Counted from the first letter of the stretch, positions 1-9,888 are shown. The stretch: DNA of 40,345 bases from Deinococcus hopiensis KR-140 (GCA_943327755.2 CALPYF020000038.1:1-40345); one strand, 5' to 3'. The notes: generated from the sequence alone by a model not told the origin. Made by a program: numbers and translations.

Positions 1-146
1 ATGTACGGGCGGCCATGCCGGACTTTCACCGGTGGTACAACCACGAGCGCCGTCATTCGGCGCTCGGCTACGCCACGCCCTGGTCTACACTCACCTCATC
101 GGCGAACGCTCGTAACGCCGCTTGAAGTCAAACTTGGAGCACTACC
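1..146 (+). mobile_element. IS3-family element, right end (copy 1)
   Basis: The first 146 bases are the right end of an IS3-family element whose body lies outside the window. They end in the terminal sequence GGAGCACTACC, which recurs in inverted form at 21375, 39661 and 40199. The same sequence is present as an inverted copy at 40199-40345 and as a shorter direct copy at 22781-22862. It abuts an ISL3 remnant at 147, so it truncated that element. Confidence 0.85.
3..125 (+). pseudogene. IS3-family transposase OrfB, C-terminal 40 codons (cut by window edge)
   Basis: Reading frame 3 gives the end of an IS3-type DDE transposase, with the family signature WYNHERRHSALGYATP, stopping at TGA 123-125. 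Only the last 40 codons lie in the window; the catalytic domain would lie upstream. Whether the full copy is intact cannot be seen. Confidence 0.8.
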
Positions 147-552
147 ACTGGACTGCGGAGGCGCGCCAGCAGCGTGTTAGCGCTGGCCCTGCTGCCGAGT
201 TCCTTGAGGATACGGGCGGCGCTTCGCGCCCCAGCTTCCAGCGCCGTCAGGTGCTGCTGGTGTTCGAGGCGCCGAGAAGAATTTCCGAACGGTCAGGTGC
301 CACCGGACACGACGGTCCAGGAGGGGGACATCTTTGAGAACGCGGACGTAGTGACTGTGTCGGCGGCTGGACGGCCGCCCACACTGCGGACAGAGAGCCG
401 AGCGCGCTCGGCTCTCGACGTTGAGCCAGAGGACGTGGGGACTGGTCTGGGTACTCAGGAGGGTGAGGTCGCCAGCACTCGGAAGGCAAACAGACACGTC
501 CATTCCTGAGTATGGCCACCTGAGTTCGCTTCACCAAGAGCTGCGAAGACCC
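147..552 (-). pseudogene. ISL3-family transposase, N-terminal remnant
   Basis: Read on the minus strand from 552, the segment begins with a typical ISL3-type end (GGGTCTTCGCAG) followed about 45 nt later by a transposase start. The product has the N-terminal zinc-binding motif CPQCGRPSSRRHSHYVR and then DVPLLDRRVRWHLTVRKFF, as in ISL3 transposases. After that the frame is broken: the homologous text resumes in another frame (EAGARSAARILKELGS, then LLARLR), so an internal stretch has been lost. It ends where the IS3 right end begins at 146. The element appears inserted into the IS4-like transposase fragment at 553-913. Confidence 0.7.
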
Positions 553-913
553 AATTTTTCGGCGCCGTTGACACCAAGAGCGGCACCGGATCTTCGCCGA
601 ACTTGACGAGGGCCGCTGAGGTGAATTGATGACCGAGGCGGGTGTGGGCTTGACCGATGTAGTGATAGGTCACGCCTTCCATCTCCACCCCGGCGTGAGG
701 CACCATAACGAAATCAACGGCCAGGAACGCGCCCTTGGGCGCGTTCCTGGCTCGACGTTTGAGATCAGCTTTGGACGCGAAGGTCTCCTGTGCCAATCCC
801 TGGCACAGGGTGCTTTTCCCGACGGTGTCGTAGGGGACAACGGCACTGATGCTGGTGGCTCGGGTGAGCAGTGCCGTGATGACGCTTCGCGATAAGCCGG
901 GGGTGCGAGGCAT
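553..913 (-). pseudogene. IS4/IS701-like transposase, N-terminal fragment
   Basis: ATG at 913 opens about 120 codons resembling the N-terminal half of an IS4/IS701-type transposase: a helical region, then LAVDFVMVPH (probable first catalytic Asp), MEGVTYHYI and LGHQFTSAALV. The frame runs into the ISL3 end at 552 and is lost. A C-terminal fragment of a similar class of transposase lies at 20652-21299 in the same orientation, so the two may be remnants of two direct copies flanking the dpd operon. The family assignment is from motif layout only. Confidence 0.55.
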
Positions 914-1025
914 AGTCACTTCGCATAAAGGCCCATGAGACCGGGGAATTTCAATCCCCTCCCTCTTGGGCCTTCGTTCTAGTCGAGCCTTTTTCCTGCC
1001 TGGAAACTCTTGTTGGCTACCCCTC
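914..1025. other. Spacer downstream of the dpdE-orf203 operon
   Basis: These 112 bases separate the last operon gene from the IS fragment. No convincing intrinsic terminator or gene is visible. The segment nearest 913 probably contains the left end of the IS4-like element. Confidence 0.4.
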
Positions 1026-1637
1026 TCACTGCTTGTCAAGCATCTCCTGGTCCAGAAGGACGCGGTGTGCCCGCGCCACGGCAGAGTGCAACTCAGGACT
1101 TTGACTGGCGGTCACCCACCAAGGCATCACGTCGTCCGGGGCGTGGCGCAAAGTGCGAAGCAGGTGCGTTCCAAGGTAGTGAATTAGGACGGCCTCTAGG
1201 TCCGGTGAGACGGTCCCTGCCTTTGCTCCGGTGACGGCGGAGGGCCCTTCCTGCCGAGTAGCAGGGACAGACACACCTAGACCAACATCCGCCAATGGGG
1301 GGTCTGAAGGGTCGTCCGCCCCAAATGAATGCTCGTATTTCGGTGAGTCTGCTTGCTTTGGGGTGTACAGGAGAGGCTCCTGCTCGTCCCGGTGCTGGTA
1401 CGCCTCGCCGAGGGCCAGGAGGCCCCGCCGGAGGTCAATGGGATTGGCCTGGCATTCGATGATGACCCAGTCATCCTCCACCAGAGGTTCACTTTCGGGG
1501 TTGTTCGTGAAACGTAGCCCGACACGCACCTCAGGGTAGGCGAGGTTCAGGTGACCCAGGCGTGGGTGCATCAGACCGTATTCCCCTTCGGGCAGGGCGG
1601 CCATTTGCACCCGAGTGGCCAACTGCGCGGTGTTCAT
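1026..1637 (-). CDS. Hypothetical protein, last gene of the dpd operon
   Basis: A 203-aa protein that I do not recognise. Its ATG (1635-1637) overlaps the stop of the upstream RelE-UvrD helicase gene in an ATGA junction, so it is translationally coupled to it and should be made in the same amounts. The N-terminal half is mixed beta/alpha (GEYGLMHPRLGHLNLAYPEV, then VEDDWVIIECQANPIDLRRG); the middle (about 95-140) is polar and probably disordered; the C-terminal third is helical. No signal peptide, membrane segment or metal motif is seen. Coupling to a helicase suggests an inhibitor, adaptor or partner of the RelE-like domain, but that is inference. Confidence 0.75.
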   Translation of the reverse strand: MNTAQLATRVQMAALPEGEYGLMHPRLGHLNLAYPEVRVGLRFTNNPESEPLVEDDWVIIECQANPIDLRRGLLALGEAYQHRDEQEPLLYTPKQADSPKYEHSFGADDPSDPPLADVGLGVSVPATRQEGPSAVTGAKAGTVSPDLEAVLIHYLGTHLLRTLRHAPDDVMPWWVTASQSPELHSAVARAHRVLLDQEMLDKQ

Positions 1638-3691
1638 TGTGGTGTTCTCAAGTCGACAGCGTCGAGTTCGTTGAGCAATGGCGTGGCGTTGGATTTCTCG
1701 GCCAACACGTACAGCAGTTCGGCACTGCGGGTGAGGCCGACGTACAGGAACATCCTGCTCCGCTCAATGAGAATGTCCCGTTCGTCCGTTTCTTTCCAAG
1801 TGGAAGTGCTGTGGTTCAGGTCAGCAGTGAGGCCCACGAGAAAGACAACGGGGAACTCAAGACCTTTGGCAGTTTGGATGGTCATGACCTTGACGCTTTC
1901 GCGCAGGACGTCGACGTCTGAATCCTGTTCGTCCCAGCGGTCGACCGGAATGCCGCGCTGCGCTGTGGCGTGGGCGTAATCCCGGGCCACTTCGTCGTGC
2001 CCTGCCACGATCGCGATGTCGTGGAGGCGCAGGAGGTTCTCCTCCCGGAAGCGGGTGATTTCTTCAATCACAAAAGCGCGTTGAGCGTGCGACGTTTCAA
2101 AGAGCATCAAGATGGGCTTGGGGCCGCCGCGCGCGACCGCCGTCATGGGCAGCAATTCTCCGTGCTCTTTGAGGTGAGTGTTTCGACTCACCAGTTCGCT
2201 GGCCGTGTGAACGATTTCGCGGGTGTTGCGGTGGTTGATATGCAGGGCGTGGGAGCGGCCGCGCAAGTCTAGCCCCACTTGTCTCCAGGAGAAGCCCCGC
2301 GAGTAAAGGGTTTGAGCGGCGTCGCCCAGAACCAGGACGCTCTTATGTTCACTGCCTGGTCCGCGCGTGAGGCGTTGCAGCGTGCGGAGGTCGATGGGCG
2401 TGAGATCCTGCGCTTCGTCAATAATTATGTCATCCACGAGGTCGACTGGGTTGTCAAGCAGATGAAAGTATAGGTGCATGACAACGTCACCCCAGTCCAT
2501 CTGGCCAGCGGTGCGCAGGCGGGCGTTGTAGGCTTCGACCACCTGCCACACGGCGGTTCGGGCCAGGGGGCTGAGCGCTGTTTTCCGGCCGTACCGGGGG
2601 GTGGTGAGGTAATCGTCGAGACTGGTCAGGCCAAACCCCTTGACGACCCGTTCGACTTCATCGACAAAGAAGCTCGCGGGGCGCTTGAGGACCGCGGATA
2701 CGCTTGAGGCACGCACGACTGGCAGCACGTCTTCCATTATCCGGAGCGCGTCGGCGCGAGAAATCGGCGTGGTGCCCTGGCCGGCGGCGGCCTGATCGAG
2801 GATCCACGTGCGATAATCCACGACCTGAAGGGTGGAGGGTAAAGTCTCGACCACACCCGCCATCAAACTCTGGGTGACTGCTTTTAAAACGGGATTGAAC
2901 GTCAAGAACAATACGCGGCGCCCAGCCTGCGACAATTGCAGGGCCCGGTGCAGCCCAACGGTGGTTTTCCCACTGCCGGCCACCCCCTTTAGGAGCATCG
3001 TGCCAGTGAAGGACCGCCGCACATGCATGTTCTGATCGTCGGTGAGTTTGAGCAGTAGGTCACGCAGGTGCCCAGACGCAAAATCCTCGAGTTGTTCGAG
3101 GGTAGCTTCCTTGAACACCCGGAAAGGATCGGTGAGGGGCTCACTGGGATCGGTGGCCAAGGCTTCCAGCCACGTCCGAGTGGTGTCTGGCAAGCCAGGG
3201 ACGGCCAGAACGTCGTCGAGCGTGGGCGCGTCACGCAGAGCGCGGGCCAGTTCGGCTGGGACGCCCAGAAGACGAAGTTGATGGGGGGTGAAGCCCGCGA
3301 GTGGCGGGGCGCCGCTGCGCATCTCGCCCCAGTGGGCGGGTCGCTCGAAGGTGACCTGAGGTTCGTCCATCCCCGTGCCGTCCGCGCCAATTTCGAGGTC
3401 GTACAGGGCGTTCATGGTGAGGTCCCGTTCACTGAGGTGATCGAAAATTTTGTGTGGCACGACGCGCAGTAGGATCGGGCGCCGCCGTTCCCCCCAGCGG
3501 AACACCATGCGCCAGTTGTCGTTCACCCGGCAATACCAGGCGTCACTGAACTGTAACCGGCGCACCTGGAGGCCGCTGGCTTCAGGTGTGAAAGCGAGTT
3601 TACGGATGGTGCTCAGAATCGCCTTGCGCAGCGGCTCTACGGGAGGACTGCGCAGGTCAGTCAGGAAGCGTGTCGATACGGTGTACTGCAT
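1634..3691 (-). CDS. RelE/ParE-like domain fused to UvrD/Rep-type SF1 helicase
   Basis: A 685-aa SF1 helicase. Residues 1 to about 90 look like a RelE/ParE toxin fold (LRKAILSTIRKLAFTPEA, then WYCRVNDNWRMVFRW). The helicase follows: Walker A GVAGSGKTT at about 236-244, Walker B IIDEAQDLTP, motif III LGDAAQTLYS, NHRNTREI, motif V TIQTAKGLEFPVVF, motif VI YVGLTRS. All core motifs are intact, so it should unwind or translocate on DNA using ATP. The start at 3691 is chosen because AGGAG lies 4 nt upstream; an in-frame ATG at 3757 would overlap dpdK. It sits 31 nt after dpdK and overlaps the next gene by 4 nt, so it is part of the dpd operon. It is not one of the canonical DpdA-K proteins, and this domain fusion is also known outside dpd loci. 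Confidence 0.85.
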   Translation of the reverse strand: MQYTVSTRFLTDLRSPPVEPLRKAILSTIRKLAFTPEASGLQVRRLQFSDAWYCRVNDNWRMVFRWGERRRPILLRVVPHKIFDHLSERDLTMNALYDLEIGADGTGMDEPQVTFERPAHWGEMRSGAPPLAGFTPHQLRLLGVPAELARALRDAPTLDDVLAVPGLPDTTRTWLEALATDPSEPLTDPFRVFKEATLEQLEDFASGHLRDLLLKLTDDQNMHVRRSFTGTMLLKGVAGSGKTTVGLHRALQLSQAGRRVLFLTFNPVLKAVTQSLMAGVVETLPSTLQVVDYRTWILDQAAAGQGTTPISRADALRIMEDVLPVVRASSVSAVLKRPASFFVDEVERVVKGFGLTSLDDYLTTPRYGRKTALSPLARTAVWQVVEAYNARLRTAGQMDWGDVVMHLYFHLLDNPVDLVDDIIIDEAQDLTPIDLRTLQRLTRGPGSEHKSVLVLGDAAQTLYSRGFSWRQVGLDLRGRSHALHINHRNTREIVHTASELVSRNTHLKEHGELLPMTAVARGGPKPILMLFETSHAQRAFVIEEITRFREENLLRLHDIAIVAGHDEVARDYAHATAQRGIPVDRWDEQDSDVDVLRESVKVMTIQTAKGLEFPVVFLVGLTADLNHSTSTWKETDERDILIERSRMFLYVGLTRSAELLYVLAEKSNATPLLNELDAVDLRTPQ

Positions 3692-3722
3692 GAAGCTCCT
3701 CACTCGGTTGGGAGACCTGCAC

Positions 3723-4517
3723 TCAGCGGGGGGCGTACAATTCCCCGAACACTTCAAGAATCGGGATGATGCCAGCAGCCTCTTGCACCAGCGGTGAATG
3801 GGCGAGGCGGCTGAAGGTATCCAAGGGCATGTGGAACCGGTAGTCGGTCAGCAGGTAGTGTTGGCGGGGCACACTGATGGAGAGCAGGGCCTGCGCGGCG
3901 GCGCGAAGGGCTTCAAGGCCAGAGGTGTCTAACACCTCAGCCATGAGTTCAGCGTTAGAGTTCAGGCCGCCGTTCGTGAAGTTGGCACTACCAAAGAGGC
4001 CGCCGTTTGGTAGCCAGAGCAGCTTGGCATGCAAGTTGGTGCAGTACGCCACCTTCACGCCTGCGGCGGCAAGCCGCTCAGCATTCAAGACGGTATCAGC
4101 GTGATAAAGGAACGCGCGGCGTTGCTGGTCGATTAATTGCTGACGCTCTGCAAAGAGTGTCGCCTGCAGACGGGCATCTTCAAAATCGTCCGGGTTCCGC
4201 AACTGCTCCCGCATCAGCAGTGACTCATGCAAGCCACTCAAGGCGCCGAGGTCGACCAACTCGTGGGGTGGTTTGACAATCAAGGTAACGTGGTGGCGCT
4301 GGACCAGGCGTTCAAACAGGTTCAGCAATCCGGTGGAGGACGCCGGCGTGCCCAGGACGCTGCGCTGCACGCCCTCCCCTTGCAAGTCAAATTCAACATC
4401 TTTCAGCCAGGGGGTGACGAGCCACACCTCCCCTGGCTCAGATTCAAGGGCTTGCAGGAGCAGGTCTAGCACCAGGCGCTTAAGGTGCCCTTTCGGAGTA
4501 TTCAGGTGCATTTTCAT
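3723..4517 (-). CDS. dpdK: Phospholipase D-like nuclease DpdK
   Basis: A 264-aa protein with one PLD (HKD-type) motif: H163-A-K165, then GSANFTNGG at 176-184 with N179. One HKD motif per chain implies a dimeric active site, as in bacterial PLD nucleases such as Nuc and DrmC. It is the presumed DNA-cutting component of the Dpd restriction arm. ATG 4517 overlaps the dpdJ stop (ATGA, 4514-4517). An extended frame to 4760 exists but overlaps dpdJ heavily and has no ribosome binding site; M3 is a possible alternative start. Order and neighbours (dpdE to dpdK, colinear) match the Salmonella dpd island, which supports the name more than the sequence alone does. Confidence 0.85.
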   Translation of the reverse strand: MKMHLNTPKGHLKRLVLDLLLQALESEPGEVWLVTPWLKDVEFDLQGEGVQRSVLGTPASSTGLLNLFERLVQRHHVTLIVKPPHELVDLGALSGLHESLLMREQLRNPDDFEDARLQATLFAERQQLIDQQRRAFLYHADTVLNAERLAAAGVKVAYCTNLHAKLLWLPNGGLFGSANFTNGGLNSNAELMAEVLDTSGLEALRAAAQALLSISVPRQHYLLTDYRFHMPLDTFSRLAHSPLVQEAAGIIPILEVFGELYAPR

Positions 4518-7500
4518 GCGCCGCCCCCCCGGTAGATCATGCTGCGGTACGTCAGGTGCTGCGGATCGTACAGGCGCCCGTATTGCCGAAACCCGTGCTC
4601 GCGCAGTTCGCGTTGGAACGCCGCGGGAACCTGCCCGTAATGCTCGAACATCACAAAGCCTCCGGAGGCAGCGGCCACGCTCAGGACCTGTTCGATAGTC
4701 TGGTCTTGTGGGGCGAGCGTAAAGGCCTGCGTGAGGGTCTGGTGGGCGCGCTTGAGCCACGCCCGGGAGACGCTGTGCCGCATGACATCAATGGGCCCAA
4801 GATCACAACCGCTGGCGAGGCACGCCGGGCAGGCGTCCACACAGGTGCTCACAGATAGGGATTCCACTTGCGCCAAGAAGCGGTCGTCCGGGCTGGCGAC
4901 CCCGGCGTCACCACCACCGTCAGCGTCATCACTGATGGCGTCCTCCTCACTCACCGCCACCAATGACGTCTGCAAGACCGTGAAATGATCGCGGTACACC
5001 TGAAGCAGGGCCTGAAGTGTGGGCAGGGGCGCACCGGCGTCCAGTTGACTCAAGGCGTACCCGGCGAGTTCGGCGGGTAGGGGCGTTCGCCCAAACGAGA
5101 GACTTAAGACCCGTTCCAGGTCAAGAAGTTCACACAGCAAGTCCACCCGGCGGAACTGTTGACCCATTACCCGGACATCGGTGAGAAGGAAAGCGGCCAG
5201 ACTCGACAGTTCGGGACTGTTTACCTCGAGGGTGTGTTCGGTTGCGGCGGTCAATGCGGCGCGCAGCACGGCGTCATCGCGTTCATGAACAGGCCGCTTG
5301 AGGGTGGCATGAACTGCCTCCACCACACCGGCGCGGCGTTGGGGATGGGTGCTATCCGCATCGAGCACCGCCTTGATGAGGGCCTCCTCTTCATGGATGG
5401 GGCACTCGAGGGTGTACCGCCACCACTCCCGGATCCGGATCCCAATCAGGGCGTCTGGCCCAGTCACGTTCTCTTCTGGCGCCAGGGTACGCGCGGCGGC
5501 CCGCGTTCCCCCGGCACCGTCCTGGTTCCGCTCATACACATACAGGGCCGTGTCCTCCGGGGTGCGCCCGTGCGTGATCTGCAGTTTGGTGCTGGAGCCC
5601 ACCTGATTGGGGTCGGTACTGCCCTGAAGGCTGAACATGTTCCGGGCCGCGTGTTTCAGACTGTGGCGCACAATGTCCTGCAAGAACCCTTTGATGTGTG
5701 CGCTCATCCCAACCTTATAAAGGGCTTCGTTGATGGCCTTCAGGGTGGCAGGATCCCTGAGAGTCTGGCGGGCACGGGCGACAAACTCGTCGTTCAGTGT
5801 ACGGTGGTCACGCCAGTACCGCCGGGCAGTGTTGATGAGGCCGTCGAAGCCGGCCTCATCCTGCAGGGCTGTCAAGAATGACATCCGGTCAGGGTAATGC
5901 TCGCGGCACGCAGCGCGCATCGTGCAAAGGACATCCGCCATTTGGCGTTGCTCGAAGACATTCAGGCCGTCTTCTCCCCCACTCCAGGGAACGCTCTTCA
6001 GGAGGTACCGCAGGAACTGATCTTGCAGGTGACGGCGGCGCTCGTCGTGGGCCTGCATGTCCTGCACCAAAGTCTCGACGAGACTAGTAAGCACCTCCTG
6101 GTCATAGGGTAGGCGCATGCCTTCGGTGGTGAGATCGTACCCGTATAGCAGCGAGGTGTTGTCCTGTCCATTGACGTACCGCACGATGTTGTACCCGCGA
6201 CCAGCATGTTCGTCGTTTGGACCGCGCCCCACTAGGACGGTCGTGGTCTCTGCGCCGTAGTGAATTTCCCACGCGCACAGGCGGGAACGTTCGCCGGCAT
6301 GATCGCCGTAGTAGTACTCCAGGGGCCGCAGCAGACTACCGAAAAGCGGGGGCAAGACCGCAGTCGAGCGGGGTGGCACCACCTGGCCGGCGGGGCCCGT
6401 GAGGGGCCGGACGACGCTGAACGACAGGGGAATGCTGTTGCTGTCCGGTGAAACGTGACGCCACCCCTCTCCGAACTTGGTCTTGCGCGCGTCCGCTGAG
6501 GGCTCATAAACGACATTCACGGTGCCGTCCAGGTTCTTGCGCCCAAGCCAGCACCAGTCGGCACCGACTGCCCGGGGATCACGGCCATTCAGGGTTCCGA
6601 AACTGTACAATTGCAGGTATCGGAGTCGGTAGAAGGCCTTAGGTTGGTGACCGTGAACGCGCGTGACGTTCAACGGAAATTGCAGGTCGAATGTGGGACC
6701 AAGCACGGCTGGGTCACTCAAATCTTTAACGAGGTCTTTGCGGAAGGGGCCGGCGGGCTTCCCAGGCCGGTCGGTGCGGTACAGTTCCATGGCTACGGCG
6801 TGCTTGGACGCCCCTTGAGGCTCCACTTTCCGGAAATTCCGCCAGTGCAGTTGATGATTGCGTCCGTAGCGGCGGGAGACTCGGCCCACCGCGAATTCCG
6901 TAAAGGTTAAAGCGACGTCCTCTGACGTGAAGTCCATGTCGTCCGAGCCCGTCTTTCTCGGAGTCGTGACCTGCACGACCGGCAGGTTGACGCTACTGAA
7001 CAGGTTATCGGGAAACACTGGACACAGGTGCATCAGATCCGTTTTTGGGTCAGGTTGGTACCGGGACGCCACTTCCGGATCTCGCAACTGCTGTTCAAAC
7101 CAGTCCCAGGTCGCCTGCCACTTTGTGTGTTGGGGTTGGCGGCGCAAACTCCGTGACGTGATGTGTTCGTACGCCCGCGTTAGGGCTCCCTTGCCGTCCA
7201 TCTCGGCAAGGTGTGAGCGGACCGAGGCTAGGTGCTCATCTAAGTTCTGCCCCGCCCTGCCCCGCCGGTGATCTTTGCGGGTTTTGCGGGTGAGTTCGTC
7301 AAAGAACAACGCCACCGCGTGATAGCGCTGCACGAAATCATTGTCGGGGTTTAGGGCGGGTTGGTAGTCGTCGGGTTCCGTCAGCAACTCAGGGTTCTGA
7401 TAGTAGAACGCGTCCCGGAAACTCCCTTTGGACAGGGTCAGCGCCGTAATCGGGCGGTCCTGGAGAGAGCGCCCGGCCCGCCCTTTTTTCTGCACGAACG

Positions 7501-9868
7501 ACGCGGTGTTGGTAGGGGCGTGGTGCTGCAGCACGAACTGAATGCTGGGATCGTCGTATCCGACTTCCAAGCTGGTCGTAGCGAACACGATGTCCTGGTC
7601 CAGAGCCTGGCTGTTGGTCAGGCCACTGTACACCGGCCGGGCGTCGGACGTGAGGGGCCTGGGGGGTGCGCCCGGAATCGGCCGGTCCTGGCCGTACTGC
7701 AGTGCGTCCTGGCCTTCGAAGTACCAATACTCGCCGTCCCGGAATGCGGCACTGCCGAAGATGTCGCCCGGGGGGCGGATCAGGCGGAACCGGGCGAGCC
7801 CTTGACGCGTCTCGGCGTCCCGAAATTCCACCGTGAGTTTCTTCAGTTTTGAAATGCTGTCCTGGAAGACCAAACTGCGGTGTTTGGCCGGATCACGGCC
7901 GACCTCAGCGCGGCGCGGCATGTTGTGCGCGATAGTCATGATCGTCTGAATGGCCGCAGAGGCGTCGCCGATCCGGTACCCCCGCGAATAGGATTCCGGC
8001 CGGATAAACAGGAAGTACTCGCGGCCCTGCGCGGGGTCGAGGTCCTCTTCGGTGGGCACAAGCGCGCGAACCTTGTTGCGGTAGATGCCAGTTAGGTCGG
8101 AGAGGAACTGTGCGGGTTGGCCGATCGTGGCGCTCATTCCAATAATGAGCGGCTTGGTCCACTTCTGATCGGCCGGCAGGTCGCGGCCGGCGGCGTACAT
8201 CGTCTGGTCCAGGCGGTGCTGGTAGCGCCGGAGGAGCGACGCGATTTGGGAGCCGTGGATGCCGTTGTAGAGGTGAATCTCGTCGAGGACAATGGCGCGC
8301 GGCGGCGTCCGCCTAGCGGTCGGGCCTGAGGAGGGCGCCAGGCCAAACACCCCGTTGGCCTGAGGGTCTTGGAGCCAACGGTTGAGCATTTCCGTCGTGA
8401 TGATCAGCACGTCGGGCGGAGTGCGCTGAATGGCGTCTCTTGTCGCCCGGAATGTGGTGAGGCTCCAGTGACCGTCGGCCGGGCCGCCGGAGGACGTGAG
8501 CGTGCAGGTGCCGCCCACCGGAGCGGAGGCGAGGACGGGCGCACCGTCCGGCGCGGTGAAGTAAGGCACTTGATACCCGTCGCCCAGCCGGGCCCATGGC
8601 TTGCGCTTGTCGTCTGTCTGGACGCCTGTGAGTGTCCCGTCGGTTCTGGGGGTGTCGCCAAACACCATTCCGACGCTGATCGGCTCGATAGGGCGGCCCG
8701 ACCCCTCTAGCGTTTCATTCAGCGCCGCCACGTACCGGCACACGCGTTCCAACTGGTTCTTGGCGAGGTTCTGGCGGGGGTACACTAGGATGACTTTAAC
8801 GCCTGGCGTCTCGTCCCTTTGCCGCTCTTTGACGACGCCCAACAGAAGGGGCAGAAGGGCCGCTTCGGTCTTGCCACTGCCCGTGTTGCCGGTAATGACG
8901 AAGGCGCCGCCTTTCCGGCGCAGGTAGGCCTGCCCCACTTCGCGTACCGCGTCGGCCTGCACGCGGGTGACCTTCTGAAACTTCAGCGCCTCCGTGAACG
9001 TGCTCTGCATAAACCGCACTGCCCGGCGCGTTTCCCGATCCTGATTCTCTGTGAGCAGGGCCTCGAACGTCTCGCTTAGGTCGTGTTCCCGCCGGAGTCG
9101 GCGGCGATCCTGAAACTGGACCCGTACGCTCTGAACGAGGTAAGGCGCAGTGGCAGCGTCGTCTGCTTTGAACCGGCGTTTGACGTTCTTGAGGAGCCTG
9201 ACAATTTCGGAAATGCGCGACCGGTACAGGTTTGCGCGGGGCTTCATCACTAGGCGGATGGCCATGAGGCGCTCGAGATCCTGTTTGACCATGGCGTCGC
9301 CCCGAACGCCCTTGAGCTCCGCGGCAATTTCCTCAGCGGTGGTAAAGGTCTCGTACAGGCCAAAGTTGATGCGGCGCTGCTCGATGTTCTCCAAGGCATT
9401 CAGCACCTGAAGCATTGCATCGCTGGCCACTGCGGAACCGGGCGGTTGCTCGTCCGGCGGCGGAATGTCCTCCCAGGACGCCGCCCCTGCTCCGCCTGTG
9501 GGCGCCGCCCCCGGGGCGGCGCCCGGACCGGCCCGGAGTTCGCCGTCCACTTCGTGCAGGACGCTCTGGGCATGCAACGCCGCGACGGCCGTAGTCAAGG
9601 CGTCTTGGCCATACGTGTAGCCCAGGTCCCGCCGGTTGACTGGCAGTGCGTGGGCCACCTGTGAGAGGCGGAACCGGACGCACTCGTATGTGCCTCCGTC
9701 TTTTTTGGCCTGCGGGTACGTTTCGAACGTGGGGTCGTCCGTGAGTTCACTCGTCAGCATGGACGTACTGAGGCCCATTGATTGGGCAAGGCGCCACGCG
9801 GGCGCGCGGCGGTACCGGTCGTTGCAGATTGCCTCACGGATCTTGAGGCGAAGTGGTTCACTGAGCAT
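4514..9868 (-). CDS. dpdJ: Large DEAH-box helicase DpdJ with C-terminal cysteine cluster
   Basis: At 1784 aa this is the largest protein here. Residues 1-110 look like winged-helix segments, and 112-145 form an Ala/Gly/Pro-rich linker. The SF2 helicase core has Walker A GNTGSGKTE (327-335), DEIH (529-532), GMSATIG, FATTSLEVGYDD and QKKGRAGRS (about 793-801). Close to the C-terminus, around residue 1680, is a four-cysteine cluster CVDACPACLASGC, like the metal-binding region of DUF1998/MrfA-type helicases and DISARM DrmA/DrmB. Expected role: ATP-driven translocation or unwinding in restriction of unmodified DNA, with DpdK as nuclease. It starts 100 nt after dpdI behind a G+C-rich hairpin (9889-9919); GAAAGGGAAA upstream of ATG 9868 is the likely ribosome binding site. 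It overlaps dpdK by 4 nt. Confidence 0.88.
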   Translation of the reverse strand: MLSEPLRLKIREAICNDRYRRAPAWRLAQSMGLSTSMLTSELTDDPTFETYPQAKKDGGTYECVRFRLSQVAHALPVNRRDLGYTYGQDALTTAVAALHAQSVLHEVDGELRAGPGAAPGAAPTGGAGAASWEDIPPPDEQPPGSAVASDAMLQVLNALENIEQRRINFGLYETFTTAEEIAAELKGVRGDAMVKQDLERLMAIRLVMKPRANLYRSRISEIVRLLKNVKRRFKADDAATAPYLVQSVRVQFQDRRRLRREHDLSETFEALLTENQDRETRRAVRFMQSTFTEALKFQKVTRVQADAVREVGQAYLRRKGGAFVITGNTGSGKTEAALLPLLLGVVKERQRDETPGVKVILVYPRQNLAKNQLERVCRYVAALNETLEGSGRPIEPISVGMVFGDTPRTDGTLTGVQTDDKRKPWARLGDGYQVPYFTAPDGAPVLASAPVGGTCTLTSSGGPADGHWSLTTFRATRDAIQRTPPDVLIITTEMLNRWLQDPQANGVFGLAPSSGPTARRTPPRAIVLDEIHLYNGIHGSQIASLLRRYQHRLDQTMYAAGRDLPADQKWTKPLIIGMSATIGQPAQFLSDLTGIYRNKVRALVPTEEDLDPAQGREYFLFIRPESYSRGYRIGDASAAIQTIMTIAHNMPRRAEVGRDPAKHRSLVFQDSISKLKKLTVEFRDAETRQGLARFRLIRPPGDIFGSAAFRDGEYWYFEGQDALQYGQDRPIPGAPPRPLTSDARPVYSGLTNSQALDQDIVFATTSLEVGYDDPSIQFVLQHHAPTNTASFVQKKGRAGRSLQDRPITALTLSKGSFRDAFYYQNPELLTEPDDYQPALNPDNDFVQRYHAVALFFDELTRKTRKDHRRGRAGQNLDEHLASVRSHLAEMDGKGALTRAYEHITSRSLRRQPQHTKWQATWDWFEQQLRDPEVASRYQPDPKTDLMHLCPVFPDNLFSSVNLPVVQVTTPRKTGSDDMDFTSEDVALTFTEFAVGRVSRRYGRNHQLHWRNFRKVEPQGASKHAVAMELYRTDRPGKPAGPFRKDLVKDLSDPAVLGPTFDLQFPLNVTRVHGHQPKAFYRLRYLQLYSFGTLNGRDPRAVGADWCWLGRKNLDGTVNVVYEPSADARKTKFGEGWRHVSPDSNSIPLSFSVVRPLTGPAGQVVPPRSTAVLPPLFGSLLRPLEYYYGDHAGERSRLCAWEIHYGAETTTVLVGRGPNDEHAGRGYNIVRYVNGQDNTSLLYGYDLTTEGMRLPYDQEVLTSLVETLVQDMQAHDERRRHLQDQFLRYLLKSVPWSGGEDGLNVFEQRQMADVLCTMRAACREHYPDRMSFLTALQDEAGFDGLINTARRYWRDHRTLNDEFVARARQTLRDPATLKAINEALYKVGMSAHIKGFLQDIVRHSLKHAARNMFSLQGSTDPNQVGSSTKLQITHGRTPEDTALYVYERNQDGAGGTRAAARTLAPEENVTGPDALIGIRIREWWRYTLECPIHEEEALIKAVLDADSTHPQRRAGVVEAVHATLKRPVHERDDAVLRAALTAATEHTLEVNSPELSSLAAFLLTDVRVMGQQFRRVDLLCELLDLERVLSLSFGRTPLPAELAGYALSQLDAGAPLPTLQALLQVYRDHFTVLQTSLVAVSEEDAISDDADGGGDAGVASPDDRFLAQVESLSVSTCVDACPACLASGCDLGPIDVMRHSVSRAWLKRAHQTLTQAFTLAPQDQTIEQVLSVAAASGGFVMFEHYGQVPAAFQRELREHGFRQYGRLYDPQHLTYRSMIYRGGGA

Positions 9869-9888
9869 GAGCTTTCCCTTTCGGTGGA

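Noticed and set aside
5159..5881. 240-codon plus-strand frame
   Set aside because: Antisense shadow of dpdJ.
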